Source: Planctomycetota bacterium
GTDB taxonomy: Bacteria > Planctomycetota > UBA1135 > UBA2386
NCBI GenBank assembly: GCA_020638695.1
Contig: JACKIB010000021.1
Span: forward strand, 27,613 to 91,612
Length of the DNA: 64,000 bases
Direction of reading: 5' to 3'
A program made the translations under genes and the position numbers. Position 1 is the stretch's first letter. Every line of letters begins with the position of its first letter. The notes beneath the pieces were generated by a model. The model was given only the letters and a program-made list of their open reading frames with translations. It was not told where the DNA came from and made no database searches. This document shows positions 25,955 through 34,240 of this stretch, piece by piece.

Positions 25955-26015
25955 TGATTCGTGGGCTGAGCGAATCACCGACTCTAGGCGAGCAACTACT
26001 GCTTGCCGCCAACAT

Positions 26016-26131
26016 CTACCGCCTCACATCCACCGGCCCGATCTCGAGCGGCACGGCATTGCTCGCCATGACAACCTTGCCGGCGCTCGATAGCGAACGA
26101 AAGGAAGAACACCGCAAAAGGAAACACTCTC
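26016..26131 (-). pseudogene. Scar: S gene start joined to SBBP gene end
   Basis: Between 26131 and about 26093 the minus strand reads MRVFPFAVFFLSF, the beginning of a signal peptide like that of the S genes. It then runs directly into the last 70 nt of an SBBP gene, which in its own frame encodes SAGKVVMASNAVPLEIG-PVDVRR and a TAG stop at 26018-26016. The same 3' end occurs in the intact genes at 22787 and 26682 (PLEIGPVETR, PLEIGHVEVRR). All of the intervening S and SBBP sequence is missing, so this is a deletion scar of an S-SBBP unit. Confidence 0.85.
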
Positions 26132-26146
26132 ATTTGGGTACCTCGC

Positions 26147-26178
26147 GGGGCGGGGTTTGCCATGCTCACGAACGCCCC
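26147..26178 (-). promoter_or_regulatory. Conserved leader element, copy 3 (covarying stem)
   Basis: On the minus strand GGGGC (26178-26174) and GCCCC (26151-26147) replace the GGAGC/GCTCC pair of the other copies, a compensatory A-to-G and T-to-C change. The loop GTTCGTGAGCATGGCAAACC keeps CGTGA and GGCAA. It precedes the truncated S start at 26131. Confidence 0.6.
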
Positions 26179-26258
26179 GGATTCGTGGGCTTCGAAATGA
26201 ATACAGTTCTCGGGTGCCGCTTCGACCCGCTGGCCCAGGGAGGATTGGATCCGCCATA

Positions 26259-26549
26259 TCAGTTCACCACGAGGCAAGTGACCTGCCTAACGGGGGTTGC
26301 CCATTGGGCCGACGTGAGCGCGAAATTGACCGGGTTGTAGTTGAGCGTAATAATGCCACTCACCCGACAGTACACCGATAGTCCAATCGTGACGACCGTG
26401 CAGTTGGCGTCAGTTGAAGCCGAACCAATTGCTGAGTTGGAAGCGCTACTCACGTAGTTGACCTGTGTGCAAGCACAAGCGGGAGGTGACTGCGCGGGAA
26501 GAGTCGCCGTAGAAGCAGCAAAGATAGCCGCAATAATATGATATCTCAT
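26259..26549 (-). pseudogene. Fused remnant: S gene 5' part joined to 3' end of the X gene
   Basis: The open frame encodes 96 residues. Residues 1-85 are an S-type protein (signal peptide MRYHIIAAIFAASTATLPAQ, PPACACTQ, CRVSGIITLNYNPVNFAL), but the C-terminus VRQVTCLVVN matches the end of the 587-residue protein encoded at 30021-31784 (PGQVTHLLVN), not that of S. The DNA after its stop (26180-26290) also aligns with the DNA after the X stop (29940-30050). It is therefore a recombination product. It may still be translated and secreted, since the frame is open and its leader is intact. Confidence 0.75.
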
Positions 26550-26566
26550 TTTTCCATCTCTGGCTC

Positions 26567-26597
26567 GGAGCGGTTTGCCGTGATCACGAACTGCTCC
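26567..26597 (-). promoter_or_regulatory. Conserved leader element, copy 2
   Basis: On the minus strand GGAGC (26597-26593) and GCTCC (26571-26567) flank AGTTCGTGATCACGGCAAAC, with the palindrome CGTGATCACG. It lies 18 nt before the ATG of the S-X fusion remnant. Confidence 0.6.
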
Positions 26598-26681
26598 AAA
26601 TTCGCAGGCATTAGATAGGACCAAACCAAAACTCGGAATTGAGTCACGCACAGACAAACAAGTAGTGCTCAGTGCAAACAT

Positions 26682-29459
26682 TTACCGCCTCACCTCCACA
26701 TGCCCGATTTCAAGCGGCACGGCATGGCTCGCCATGACGACCCTGCCAGCGCTATCGAAAACCACTAATGCGTGGTACAAGGTGATCGGTGGTGTAGAGA
26801 TCAGGTCCGGCGGCAGGTGGAACGCGGCCTGCGCCTCGCCGTTGGCGTCAAGGGTACCCCGGAAACCAGTCCACGTAGGCGAGTTTGTGCCGGACAGGGC
26901 GATGCGCGTGTAGGCATCTGGGTTGAGAGGAATCGTTACCCCGTCGATCGCGACTCCGGGCTTGGTCGACAGTGCGCCGAAGATCTGGAATGTGCGCCGC
27001 GCATTCTGCTGGCCGGCCTGCACGGTGAGGTTTTGCACTCCCGCGCCGCGCGTGAGGAGCCGGTGTCGGTCGGCGAACATCGGCACGCCCAAAGCAACTC
27101 TGCAGACAAAGAGGTCGAGTCCCCCGGCAGTCTTCTGGGAGTAGGCTCCCAGCGTCGTAGGGAACGGAGTCGAGCTAGTAGTTGAGTTTCCAAAGAGGAA
27201 CGCTGTATCACTCTCATCGAGATGCAACCCAAGCAAACTGTCAACAGACGCCGCACCCCCAACGTAGCTCGCGTATGACAGCTGTGACAGTCCCTTTTTC
27301 CCAGCATCGATTCGGGCAACGAAAGCATCCCGGTTTCCCAAGTACGCGGGTGAGTAGGCGCCCGCCGTAGTTGGAAAATCGATGGACATCGTGCTCCCAC
27401 CGACCACGATGTGCCCGTTGGAATCAACGCAAACCCCGAACGCAGCATCGTCTGCGCCTCCGCCAAGGAATGTCGAGTAGCCGAGCTGGGTGGGCGCTGG
27501 CGCCGAGGGATCAATGCGAACGACGAAAGCATCGCGTCCTCCCTTGAGCGCGGGACCAACCGCCCCTATCGATGCCGGAAAATCCGTCGAATGTGTGCTT
27601 CCGACAGCGACAATCTGACCTACTGGCCCCACAACGAGACCTGTAACGCTATCCTGATCTTTGCCCCCCAGATAAGAGGAATACAAGAGCTGCGCTGGCC
27701 CGAGTCTCGTAGCATCGAGCACCAACAGGTATCCATCAGATGCTCCATTGAGGACTCGATCTCGCGCCCCAGCGGTCGTCGGAAAGTCAGCGGAGGTCGT
27801 GGATCCGCCCAAAGTGATTCGCCCCAGGAGATCGACATCCAGAGCATTGACACTCTCTCCAGAGCTCCCGCCAAAGAAGGTGGAATACACAAGTTGCGCA
27901 GTTCCGACGCGACGAGTGTCGAGCCGAAGAACAAACCCCTCCTCGCCTCCGCGGATACTCGTCGCAAACGCGCCGGGAGTGACGGGAAAATCGGCCGAGT
28001 TGCTCGAGCCACCAATCACCATCACACCAGCCGAATCTACGTGCAGACTCGTGGCAACATCGTCGCTCGATCCACCCAAGAAACTCGAGTAGCGGAGCTG
28101 CGCCAGTCCGCTCGCTCTAGGATCGATCTGACACGCGAACCCCTTTGAGAGTCCAGCGCCGTAGCTCTGCTTGTAGGCGTTGTTCGTGACCGGGAAATCG
28201 GCCGAATCGGTCGCACCGACCAGCGTCACGATGCTCAGGCCGTCGACCGATACCGCGGCAGGAACTTCGAAGTTGCCTTTGCCCCCCAGGTAGGTCGAAT
28301 GGACCAGTTGATCCGCGCTCTTGGATCGCGGGTCAAGACGCGAAACAAATATATCGAATTCCAGGACGGTCGACGAACCGGTACCGTTGAAGGTCCGGTC
28401 GTAGGCACCGAGCGTCGTTGGGAAGTTGATCGACTGCGTTTCCCCCGTAACCGTAACGAGTCCGCTTCGATCGACGTCCACCGCCCGCGCGATGTCGAAT
28501 CCTCTCCCTCCGAGCAATGTGGACCACACCAACTCCGGATCGATGATCAGGCGATTCTCACCCTTCCAACCGGGGGCCACGAAGCCAAATCGACTCGGCC
28601 CTCGGATTTCGTAATTGCAGACAATCGATCGCTGCGAACTCTCGATCCACGTTGCGGGGCGGGGCTGCCGTATGTCACCCAAGCTGGTTTCTATGATCAG
28701 ATCCCCGTTCTCGATCCGTATTCCCCTCGCCCCCTCGACGAGAATGCACACGCGCGACAGATCAGCCCCTGGATCCAACAACAGGTCGTATTCCAATTGA
28801 CCTCGCGCTCCGTGCATTCGCACCGACACTCCCGGGTAGACGTTCTCAGAAAGCACCTCGGCGAAACACGGCACTTCCGCTCGCCATCGGCGTGGGTCGT
28901 TACCCAGGAAGAAGTTGTGGTTCGCGTGAGACCGAACGGAACCGCTGAAACTGCTCGTCTCGTTCGCACCAAGGAACTCCATGCGAAGCGCGCAGCACTT
29001 GACCGCTCGCTGCCCGTTCTGAGCCCGGAAGCCAGGACGGCCACTTGACGGTCTCCGCCATTGTTCCGCTCCCTCCCGCAGCTCAATCGACCAGCCGTGA
29101 TCGCTCACGAAAGCGGTCAAGCCGTCGAACCTCCGCGCGAACCGGAACGGACCATCCCACTGGCCCATGTTTTCGACGAACTGGGCCAGCAAGGTAGGTC
29201 GGGCTAGAGTTCGACCAGTTACGACGGGGTTCGAGTCGTCAATGTGGTAACAGGTGGTCTGGACAAACTTACCGGGGGTGCTCCCGTCGTTTCTGACAGA
29301 ACTGATACTAGACCAGAGCAGCGTCAGCAACAGCGTCGCGCCTGCGCTGTTGAGGATACCGCGTCGTCGGGATCTGAAATGCGGCGTGCAGACGCTCTTG
29401 GAAACCTGTGATTGCGTCTCGGATGACAATGGAAGAACCGGTATCTCCTGGTCGGTCAT
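26682..29459 (-). CDS. SBBP-repeat exported protein (B copy 2)
   Basis: A 925-residue paralogue of the protein encoded at 22787-25453. It has a longer cytosolic N-terminus (about 35 residues), a hydrophobic segment SAGATLLLTLLWSSISSV that may anchor it or act as signal, the DUF7948-like domain (FVENMGQWDGPFRFARRFDG to DPELVWSTL), about eight SBBP repeats (for example YSTYLGGKGNFEVPAAV, GGSSNSADFPVTPGAF) and a conserved C-terminal beta domain ending PLEIGHVEVRR. Stop codon is TAA at 26684-26682. Its ATG directly abuts the TAG of S copy 2, giving strong coupling. Confidence 0.85.
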   Translation of the reverse strand: MTDQEIPVLPLSSETQSQVSKSVCTPHFRSRRRGILNSAGATLLLTLLWSSISSVRNDGSTPGKFVQTTCYHIDDSNPVVTGRTLARPTLLAQFVENMGQWDGPFRFARRFDGLTAFVSDHGWSIELREGAEQWRRPSSGRPGFRAQNGQRAVKCCALRMEFLGANETSSFSGSVRSHANHNFFLGNDPRRWRAEVPCFAEVLSENVYPGVSVRMHGARGQLEYDLLLDPGADLSRVCILVEGARGIRIENGDLIIETSLGDIRQPRPATWIESSQRSIVCNYEIRGPSRFGFVAPGWKGENRLIIDPELVWSTLLGGRGFDIARAVDVDRSGLVTVTGETQSINFPTTLGAYDRTFNGTGSSTVLEFDIFVSRLDPRSKSADQLVHSTYLGGKGNFEVPAAVSVDGLSIVTLVGATDSADFPVTNNAYKQSYGAGLSKGFACQIDPRASGLAQLRYSSFLGGSSDDVATSLHVDSAGVMVIGGSSNSADFPVTPGAFATSIRGGEEGFVLRLDTRRVGTAQLVYSTFFGGSSGESVNALDVDLLGRITLGGSTTSADFPTTAGARDRVLNGASDGYLLVLDATRLGPAQLLYSSYLGGKDQDSVTGLVVGPVGQIVAVGSTHSTDFPASIGAVGPALKGGRDAFVVRIDPSAPAPTQLGYSTFLGGGADDAAFGVCVDSNGHIVVGGSTMSIDFPTTAGAYSPAYLGNRDAFVARIDAGKKGLSQLSYASYVGGAASVDSLLGLHLDESDTAFLFGNSTTSSTPFPTTLGAYSQKTAGGLDLFVCRVALGVPMFADRHRLLTRGAGVQNLTVQAGQQNARRTFQIFGALSTKPGVAIDGVTIPLNPDAYTRIALSGTNSPTWTGFRGTLDANGEAQAAFHLPPDLISTPPITLYHALVVFDSAGRVVMASHAVPLEIGHVEVRR

Positions 29460-29894
29460 CTAGAACGAGTCGCAGCTCCACTGGTACGACAGGAGCAGAA
29501 ACGCGCCCCCTGGCGGAATGGAGAGTGTGCCGGCCACATAGACCTCGGAACGGACTCCGCCCTGATCGCAGGTCGCGTCCGTAGGCACTGGATGCGTGAA
29601 CGTATTGACGCCGGCTGCCGGCGTGAACGCCGTAGAAGGATCTGCGTAACTCGCTTGGGTAAGCGTGAAGAACGCCGACGGGGCGTAGTTCAGCGTGATC
29701 GTGCCGCTCACACGGCACACCACTGTTGCCCCGAAGGTAAGCGCTGAACAAGAAGCTGTCGTGCTGGCCGTGCCGATGTGAGTATTCGGCGTATACACCG
29801 CATTCGTCTGAGTGCATTGGCACGCAGGGGGGACCTGCGCCGGGAGCATCCCCGCGAGCGGCAGGACGAACGTTGCAAGGAGAAGCATTCTCAT
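29460..29894 (-). CDS. Small secreted Cys-containing protein (S copy 2)
   Basis: A 144-residue secreted protein with signal peptide MRMLLLATFVLPLAGMLPAQ followed by VPPACQCTQTN. It has SCSALTFGATVVCRVSG, TITLNYAPSAFFTL, DATCDQGG and a C-terminal SCDSF. It is about half identical to S copy 1 by eye, with the strongest match around CRVSGTITLNYAP. It is located immediately upstream of B copy 2 with no intergenic base between stop and ATG. The family is unknown to me. Confidence 0.75.
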   Translation of the reverse strand: MRMLLLATFVLPLAGMLPAQVPPACQCTQTNAVYTPNTHIGTASTTASCSALTFGATVVCRVSGTITLNYAPSAFFTLTQASYADPSTAFTPAAGVNTFTHPVPTDATCDQGGVRSEVYVAGTLSIPPGGAFLLLSYQWSCDSF

Positions 29895-29914
29895 GGGTTT
29901 GAACCTGAGCTATT

Positions 29915-29944
29915 GGAGCGGGTTGCCTTGATCACGAATGCTCC
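29915..29944 (-). promoter_or_regulatory. Conserved leader element, copy 1 (before S copy 2)
   Basis: On the minus strand GGAGC (29944-29940) and GCTCC (29919-29915) flank ATTCGTGATCAAGGCAACCC. It lies 20 nt before the ATG of S copy 2 and just after the X gene stop. The GAAT...CCGC context matches copy 4 nearly base for base. Confidence 0.6.
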
Positions 29945-30020
29945 GGATCCGTGGGCTGCGGAAAGAAGACCTGTTCTCGGAAACGCTTCGACGCGGGAAC
30001 GCGGGAGGACTGAAGCCATG

Positions 30021-31784
30021 TCAGTTCACCAAGAGGTGCGTGACCTGCCCCGGACTCAACACCAACTCCGACGCCCTCGAGTTCTTGGCTTCCATCGAAT
30101 CCAAGGCGTTGTCGAAGGTCCACCAGCGATACCGCCCGGCAGGTAGCAGGCAACGAACGACCTCGCCACCGCGCACGATACCCCGGGCGACGACACTCTG
30201 ATCCGACAGAACCACAAACCGCCGCGACACCTCCGTGCCACCGAACTCGGCTACTGCCAGGTCTGTTGGCGGACGCAGAGCCACGTGCCGCATCGCACCT
30301 GGTTCGACTCGGACAGAACTGGAGGCCAGCACCGTGCCATTCCCTGCGATCAGCGCCAAGCACACTCGCGCCGGCCACACCGACGCGAACTCGACCACCC
30401 CCGTCCGCGGCACTGCTGCGTATTGGCTTCGTTCCCGCGCCATGGCACGCTGCGGCAACACCGTTCGGTACCGCTCGCGGTGATACTCGGACGGAACGAC
30501 CAAGACCCCGCACCCTTCGGGCAGCGGGAACGGATCGGTCGCGACGGTCACTCGAACCGCCCCCGGCGCCCGCAACTCGATCGTCGCGGGTGCCTCTGCG
30601 CTTGTCTCCTCAGGCAGCACACCCTGTTCCCCAGCACATCCATACCAACCGTCCGCTGTCCATGCCTCAACGAGGATGGCCCGATTCTGATAGGGGCCGA
30701 GGCGAACGGACAGGCTGTCTGGCAGCTCGACATCGAGAGCACCAAGGCTATTCGGTAGTGTGTAGCCACGCAGGCAGAGGCTCAGGAACACGCGGCTCAG
30801 GCGAGCGCGGTCGGCTCGGTTCACCCGCACATGAAGACCATGGAGCGACTCCAGCCGGAGCATCCCCAGGTCTCGCATCCCCGGCTCGAGCCGGACCACG
30901 CAGTCTGCAGGGCGCAGACAGCACACCGGGCTCGAGAATCGCAGGCGCTTCTCCCCGACCGGCAAAGGGCCGGCCTCGAAGTGCCCCGACGCTTCGACCC
31001 GAATCTGCTCGTGGCTTGGACTCCAGGGGTCTGGCTGCACATCGTAGAGAGTCAGCTTGCCCTCGGCGAGGGACGAACCGACGAGCTGACCCCGGAGCCA
31101 CGCAGCGGAGCGGAACATTCCCAAAGCACATCCTGTGAGCTGGTTGAAGTGCACCCGAGCCGGCGCGTAGCCCTCGGCCACGAGGTGACCACTGAACCCC
31201 CGCGGCAACCGTACTTGCGAGCCGTCGCGGATGGGACCCCAGGGTCTGCCCTGGTCGTCCGTGAGCAAGATGCTCGTCGGCACGCGTGTTTCCAGGCGAT
31301 GCGGGACCACGTGGAACTTCCAAGGCAACACCTCGGCACGCGCGATGTCACGCAGGGCCTCCTGGCAGGATGCCCCTGGGTCGACCAAACCGCGCACACC
31401 GGCCACCACAATGACGGTCGACACTGCGTGTGTTGGCGCGCCTGGAACTTCCGGTGGCACACCGGTGCCGCGCCCCAAGAGGCGATACGACCGGAAGAGG
31501 AGGGGCTTGGTAGCGAGCTCATGCGAGTACACGAAGTACTCCTCGGCGGTCGCGTCGCCGAAAGGTCGCCGATGTTCCGTCTCGCCACTGGCCTGCTTCC
31601 CGCTCCAGAGCATCGGTTCCCCAGGTGCAACACTCGCGGGCTCCACGCTGCAGCTCGACCCATCGAATCGCGAGACCAGCCAGCACGCGAATCCCGAGAT
31701 CATCCCAACAGCCAGCAGTCCGCCTACCCTGCGGAGCGGCTCTCGCCGACTGTGCCGTCCATCTGTTGCTGGCACATTGCTCAT
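30021..31784 (-). CDS. Membrane-anchored protein of unknown function (X gene)
   Basis: A 587-residue protein with one transmembrane segment near the N-terminus (VGGLLAVGMISGFACWLVS). The large outer part is beta-rich and contains several carboxypeptidase-regulatory-like stretches, for instance VRLPRGFSGHLVAEGYAPAR and LELRAPGAVRVTVA-type strands, and a C-terminal RYRWWTFDNALDSMEAKN. No enzyme motif was seen. It overlaps the preceding gene by 4 nt (ATGA) and lies upstream of the S-B unit, so a sigma-like / membrane / X / S / B transcription unit is likely. Its 3' end was copied into the scar at 26259. Confidence 0.65.
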   Translation of the reverse strand: MSNVPATDGRHSRREPLRRVGGLLAVGMISGFACWLVSRFDGSSCSVEPASVAPGEPMLWSGKQASGETEHRRPFGDATAEEYFVYSHELATKPLLFRSYRLLGRGTGVPPEVPGAPTHAVSTVIVVAGVRGLVDPGASCQEALRDIARAEVLPWKFHVVPHRLETRVPTSILLTDDQGRPWGPIRDGSQVRLPRGFSGHLVAEGYAPARVHFNQLTGCALGMFRSAAWLRGQLVGSSLAEGKLTLYDVQPDPWSPSHEQIRVEASGHFEAGPLPVGEKRLRFSSPVCCLRPADCVVRLEPGMRDLGMLRLESLHGLHVRVNRADRARLSRVFLSLCLRGYTLPNSLGALDVELPDSLSVRLGPYQNRAILVEAWTADGWYGCAGEQGVLPEETSAEAPATIELRAPGAVRVTVATDPFPLPEGCGVLVVPSEYHRERYRTVLPQRAMARERSQYAAVPRTGVVEFASVWPARVCLALIAGNGTVLASSSVRVEPGAMRHVALRPPTDLAVAEFGGTEVSRRFVVLSDQSVVARGIVRGGEVVRCLLPAGRYRWWTFDNALDSMEAKNSRASELVLSPGQVTHLLVN

Positions 31785-32542
31785 CGCTTGCCTACCTGGA
31801 ACAGGCTCCGGCCATGGCGGCTGAACTCGGTGGCGATCCAGTCCCGGACCCGCTGGTCGCGCTCATCCAGCACGTGGTTTCTGTCGTCATGCAGCGCCTT
31901 GATGATCGGCCACTCCTTCCAGTAGACGATGAGATGCCGCTCACCCGTGCCATGCGGCTCGGACCATACCGTGCCGACGTTGAACTTCACGGTGGAACGC
32001 GCCTCGAGCAACTTGCGGAACGCCGGGTCCTTCTCCGCCGGGCGAGTGGCGATCTCTATGATGCGCTCCGGCATGCCGCGGAGCTTGACCTTGACTCGAT
32101 CCTCTTCATCCGCAATGAGCAGGGTGACGTCCCGAAGCGTCAGATCGAGCTGCTCGAGGCGTCGCTGGAGGCGGGCTTGGTGCTCCGGGGCCAGACGCCA
32201 CTGCAACGCAGCCGACCGCCCCGTACGGATCAATTGATCGATCGCGGCATCGGAGAGGTCACCTCCGTAGTGCGGCTGCGTGGTGAAGAACAGCTTCGTC
32301 GTCGAGTTGGGCTCCGGTTTGAACTCACCCTGCGGCCTCAGCACGAGCGCGCGCTTCGGGTGTAGCACGGCCATGGCGGTCATCGATCGGACCTTGATCC
32401 GCTCTGGCTCCGGTGCGGCCGGGACGACTGCTGCGGCCGCCTGCTCTGAGGGCTGCGCCTTTGCCGGTTCTCCGCCACCTGCGAACCAGAGCAGCGCACC
32501 CACTGCGCAAGCAATCGCTAGAACCGTCAAGATACTGCGCAT
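31781..32542 (-). CDS. Single-pass membrane or periplasmic protein, unknown
   Basis: A 253-residue protein with an N-terminal hydrophobic segment (MRSILTVLAIACAVGALLWF) followed by an Ala/Pro-rich linker (EQAAAAVVPAAPEP). The globular part has helices such as EHQARLQRRLEQLDLTLRDV and charged strands DRVKVKLRGMPERIIEIA. No family was recognised. It is translationally coupled to the X gene by a 4-nt overlap and lies 77 nt after the sigma-like gene; together they suggest an envelope-associated signalling or export unit. Confidence 0.6.
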   Translation of the reverse strand: MRSILTVLAIACAVGALLWFAGGGEPAKAQPSEQAAAAVVPAAPEPERIKVRSMTAMAVLHPKRALVLRPQGEFKPEPNSTTKLFFTTQPHYGGDLSDAAIDQLIRTGRSAALQWRLAPEHQARLQRRLEQLDLTLRDVTLLIADEEDRVKVKLRGMPERIIEIATRPAEKDPAFRKLLEARSTVKFNVGTVWSEPHGTGERHLIVYWKEWPIIKALHDDRNHVLDERDQRVRDWIATEFSRHGRSLFQVGKR

Positions 32543-32619
32543 CGAATCGTCGAGACACCAGCCAGGGAGTAAGTGATGAACTTGGCGTCGCGAGTTGCCT
32601 CGGCACCCCACGACACCAG

Positions 32620-33180
32620 CTACCCTCTAGAGGGGGGGGGGGGTACGTTTTTTTCATCGCAGTCCAGGCGCCGTCGGATGCAAGTCGATGCCCTGGCAAG
32701 GAGCCTTCGGAAGTTGGCGGGGGCCATCCCGAGCGCCCTCGCCGCGCTCTTCAGGCTGTCGTGCGAAAGAGCTGCTCGGACGGCGTCCTCCTGCTTTTTG
32801 TCCTCAACCAGATTCGTGAGGTGCAGAAGCAGCCAGTTGCGCCTTTCGGACGCGAGTTGCGTTCGCGCATCGGAGTCCGAGTCGAGCTCCTCCACCAAAG
32901 TGGCGATCCCATCGAAAGGCTGGTCCTTCGATCTGGATCTCGATCGCTTCTTGAGCAGGTTGCTCACGACCACCCGAAACCACGTCACAGGGTGCCTCGG
33001 CTGTCGACCCTGGAGGATCCTGTGCCAGAGTCGAAGGCCGACGAGGTCCACGACCTGGCTTCGCAAGACGGCATCCGATTCTCTCCGGCGAAGCCACGAA
33101 CGCTCTCGTGCGTCGAGGAACAAGAAGAGCCAGGCCTGCTCCTCGTTCCCCAGCGGGTTCCTATCGTCCAGGTCACGCAT
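32620..33180 (-). CDS. Divergent ECF-type sigma factor-like protein
   Basis: A 186-residue basic protein with two regions like sigma domains. Residues 45-80 (VDLVGLRLWHRILQGRQPRH-PVTWFRVVVSNLLKKRSRSR) match the tail of region 2, where ECF sigmas have a WLxxIxxNLxxDxxR pattern. Residues 130-170 (SLKSAARALGMAPANFRRLL-ARASTCIRRRL) look like the region-4 helix-turn-helix. The start of region 2 is unusual (EEQAWLFLFLDARERSWLRR). The last codons run through a 12-base homopolymer that encodes four Pro. It heads the operon with 31781-32542 and the X gene. A regulator other than sigma is possible. Confidence 0.6.
   Translation of the reverse strand: MRDLDDRNPLGNEEQAWLFLFLDARERSWLRRRESDAVLRSQVVDLVGLRLWHRILQGRQPRHPVTWFRVVVSNLLKKRSRSRSKDQPFDGIATLVEELDSDSDARTQLASERRNWLLLHLTNLVEDKKQEDAVRAALSHDSLKSAARALGMAPANFRRLLARASTCIRRRLDCDEKNVPPPPSRG
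32632..32643. repeat. Homopolymer of 12 G (12 C on the coding strand)
   Basis: A run of 12 G on the plus strand sits 12 nt before the stop codon of the sigma-like gene and is followed by TACG and seven T. Slippage would alter the C-terminus: one frame stops at once, the other adds about 100 codons. In a genome of this GC content a 12-base mononucleotide run is still exceptional. Confidence 0.85.
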
Positions 33181-33690
33181 CGAGAGTTCACCGGGTCGCG
33201 GTGTCGGGCCGTTCAGTTGCTTTCTCGGGGGTCAAGCTACGCCCACACTCTCGAAGGGGGAATCCGGAACATTCCTGAGCTGGCGGCCACCGGCGAGAAC
33301 GGCACTCGACCAATCTGGCATCCCCAATGAAGACCACCGAGGCACGCGCAGGCGCAGTCCTCGATCGTTCCCTACGCGGCTATCTCGGGAAGAACCGCCC
33401 ACGAGGAACGATCCCTCATTGCCAAACCCACTCGGGTACCCGACTCCCGTTGGCACGGATGATGCCTGGCACGTGGCAGCCGTTTCGCTGGCAGGCAGCG
33501 GCCCCGGAAGTTCAAGCAAGCAAGCGGCCAGGCCTCATGGCGGCGCGCAGCGCCGCGCCCACCCAAGTCTCATTCCCGCACCTTGGCCCGGCGGGGCGGA
33601 ATCCATTCCGATGTCGCCCACGGCGATTCGAGCTCGAACTCCACCACGGGTCCACGAGGCAGCACCCTGATTATCCAGCGCGAGTCACGT
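33181..33690. other. Intergenic region between two sigma-type genes
   Basis: This 510-bp stretch shows no convincing gene. It must contain the promoter of the sigma-like operon; a short inverted repeat GGAAT-N7-ATTCC occurs near 33264-33282, but I could not assign a promoter. Confidence 0.4.
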
Positions 33691-34230
33691 TCAGTCCGCC
33701 CCCCGCAACCGCCGCCCGAGCGCCGTGATCGCGCGCGCGTGCAGCAACTGCACCGCGTTCTCCGAGCGACCCATCCGCTCGCCGATCCCCGAGAACCCCA
33801 GCCCCTCGAAGTGCCGCAGCTCGATCACCTGCTGGTGCTCCTCCGGCAACTGCTCGAGCGCGGCGAGCACCCGCTCGACATCTTCTCCGGCCACCGCCGC
33901 CTGCGACGGCGTGTCCGCATTCGGCTCGGGCACGTCTCCGAGGCACAGCCGGGCCGTGAACGACTCGAAACGACGCACGCGCGGCCGGCGCACGCGGTCG
34001 ACGATGAGGTTGCGCGCCATGCGGGTGGCGAGCGCGAGGAAGTGTTCCGAATCGCGCCATTCCAGCGATGCCGCGTCTTCGAGGATCCGCTGCGACAGCT
34101 CGCCGAGGAAGTCGCCCGAGTCCCCGGCGCGGCGGGCCTGCGCACCCATCATCCAACGGATCCGCGCCTGTAGGCGGTCGCGATGGTGCACGAGCAACTG
34201 CTCGACCGTGCGCTTCGGATCGTCCATCAT
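33691..34230 (-). CDS. ECF-family RNA polymerase sigma factor
   Basis: A 179-residue sigma factor. Region 2 covers about residues 10-90 with DFLGELSQRILEDAASLEWR and FLALATRMARNLIVDRVRR, the latter the typical -10-recognising helix. Region 4 covers residues 115-175 with LEQLPEEHQQVIELRHFEGL and GFSGIGERMGRSENAVQLLH, a clear helix-turn-helix. It follows the Ser/Thr kinase gene by 10 nt, so both are one unit. Planctomycete ECF sigmas paired with such kinases are thought to be controlled by phosphorylation rather than by an anti-sigma factor. Start at the first of two consecutive ATGs; the second is equally possible. Confidence 0.92.
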   Translation of the reverse strand: MMDDPKRTVEQLLVHHRDRLQARIRWMMGAQARRAGDSGDFLGELSQRILEDAASLEWRDSEHFLALATRMARNLIVDRVRRPRVRRFESFTARLCLGDVPEPNADTPSQAAVAGEDVERVLAALEQLPEEHQQVIELRHFEGLGFSGIGERMGRSENAVQLLHARAITALGRRLRGAD

Positions 34231-34240
34231 GTAGCCTCGG

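Noticed and set aside
29895..29960. Reading the leader elements as c-di-GMP (GEMM) riboswitches because of GGCAA/GGCAAAC
   Set aside because: The rest of the GEMM core (GACGCAAAGCC-like receptor and second helix) is missing and the element is only about 30 nt.
32542..32620. Frameshift fusion of the sigma-like protein to the downstream membrane protein through the homopolymer
   Set aside because: The frame of the downstream gene has a TAG right after the tract, so slippage cannot join the two. Only the third frame stays open, and it does not enter that gene's reading frame.
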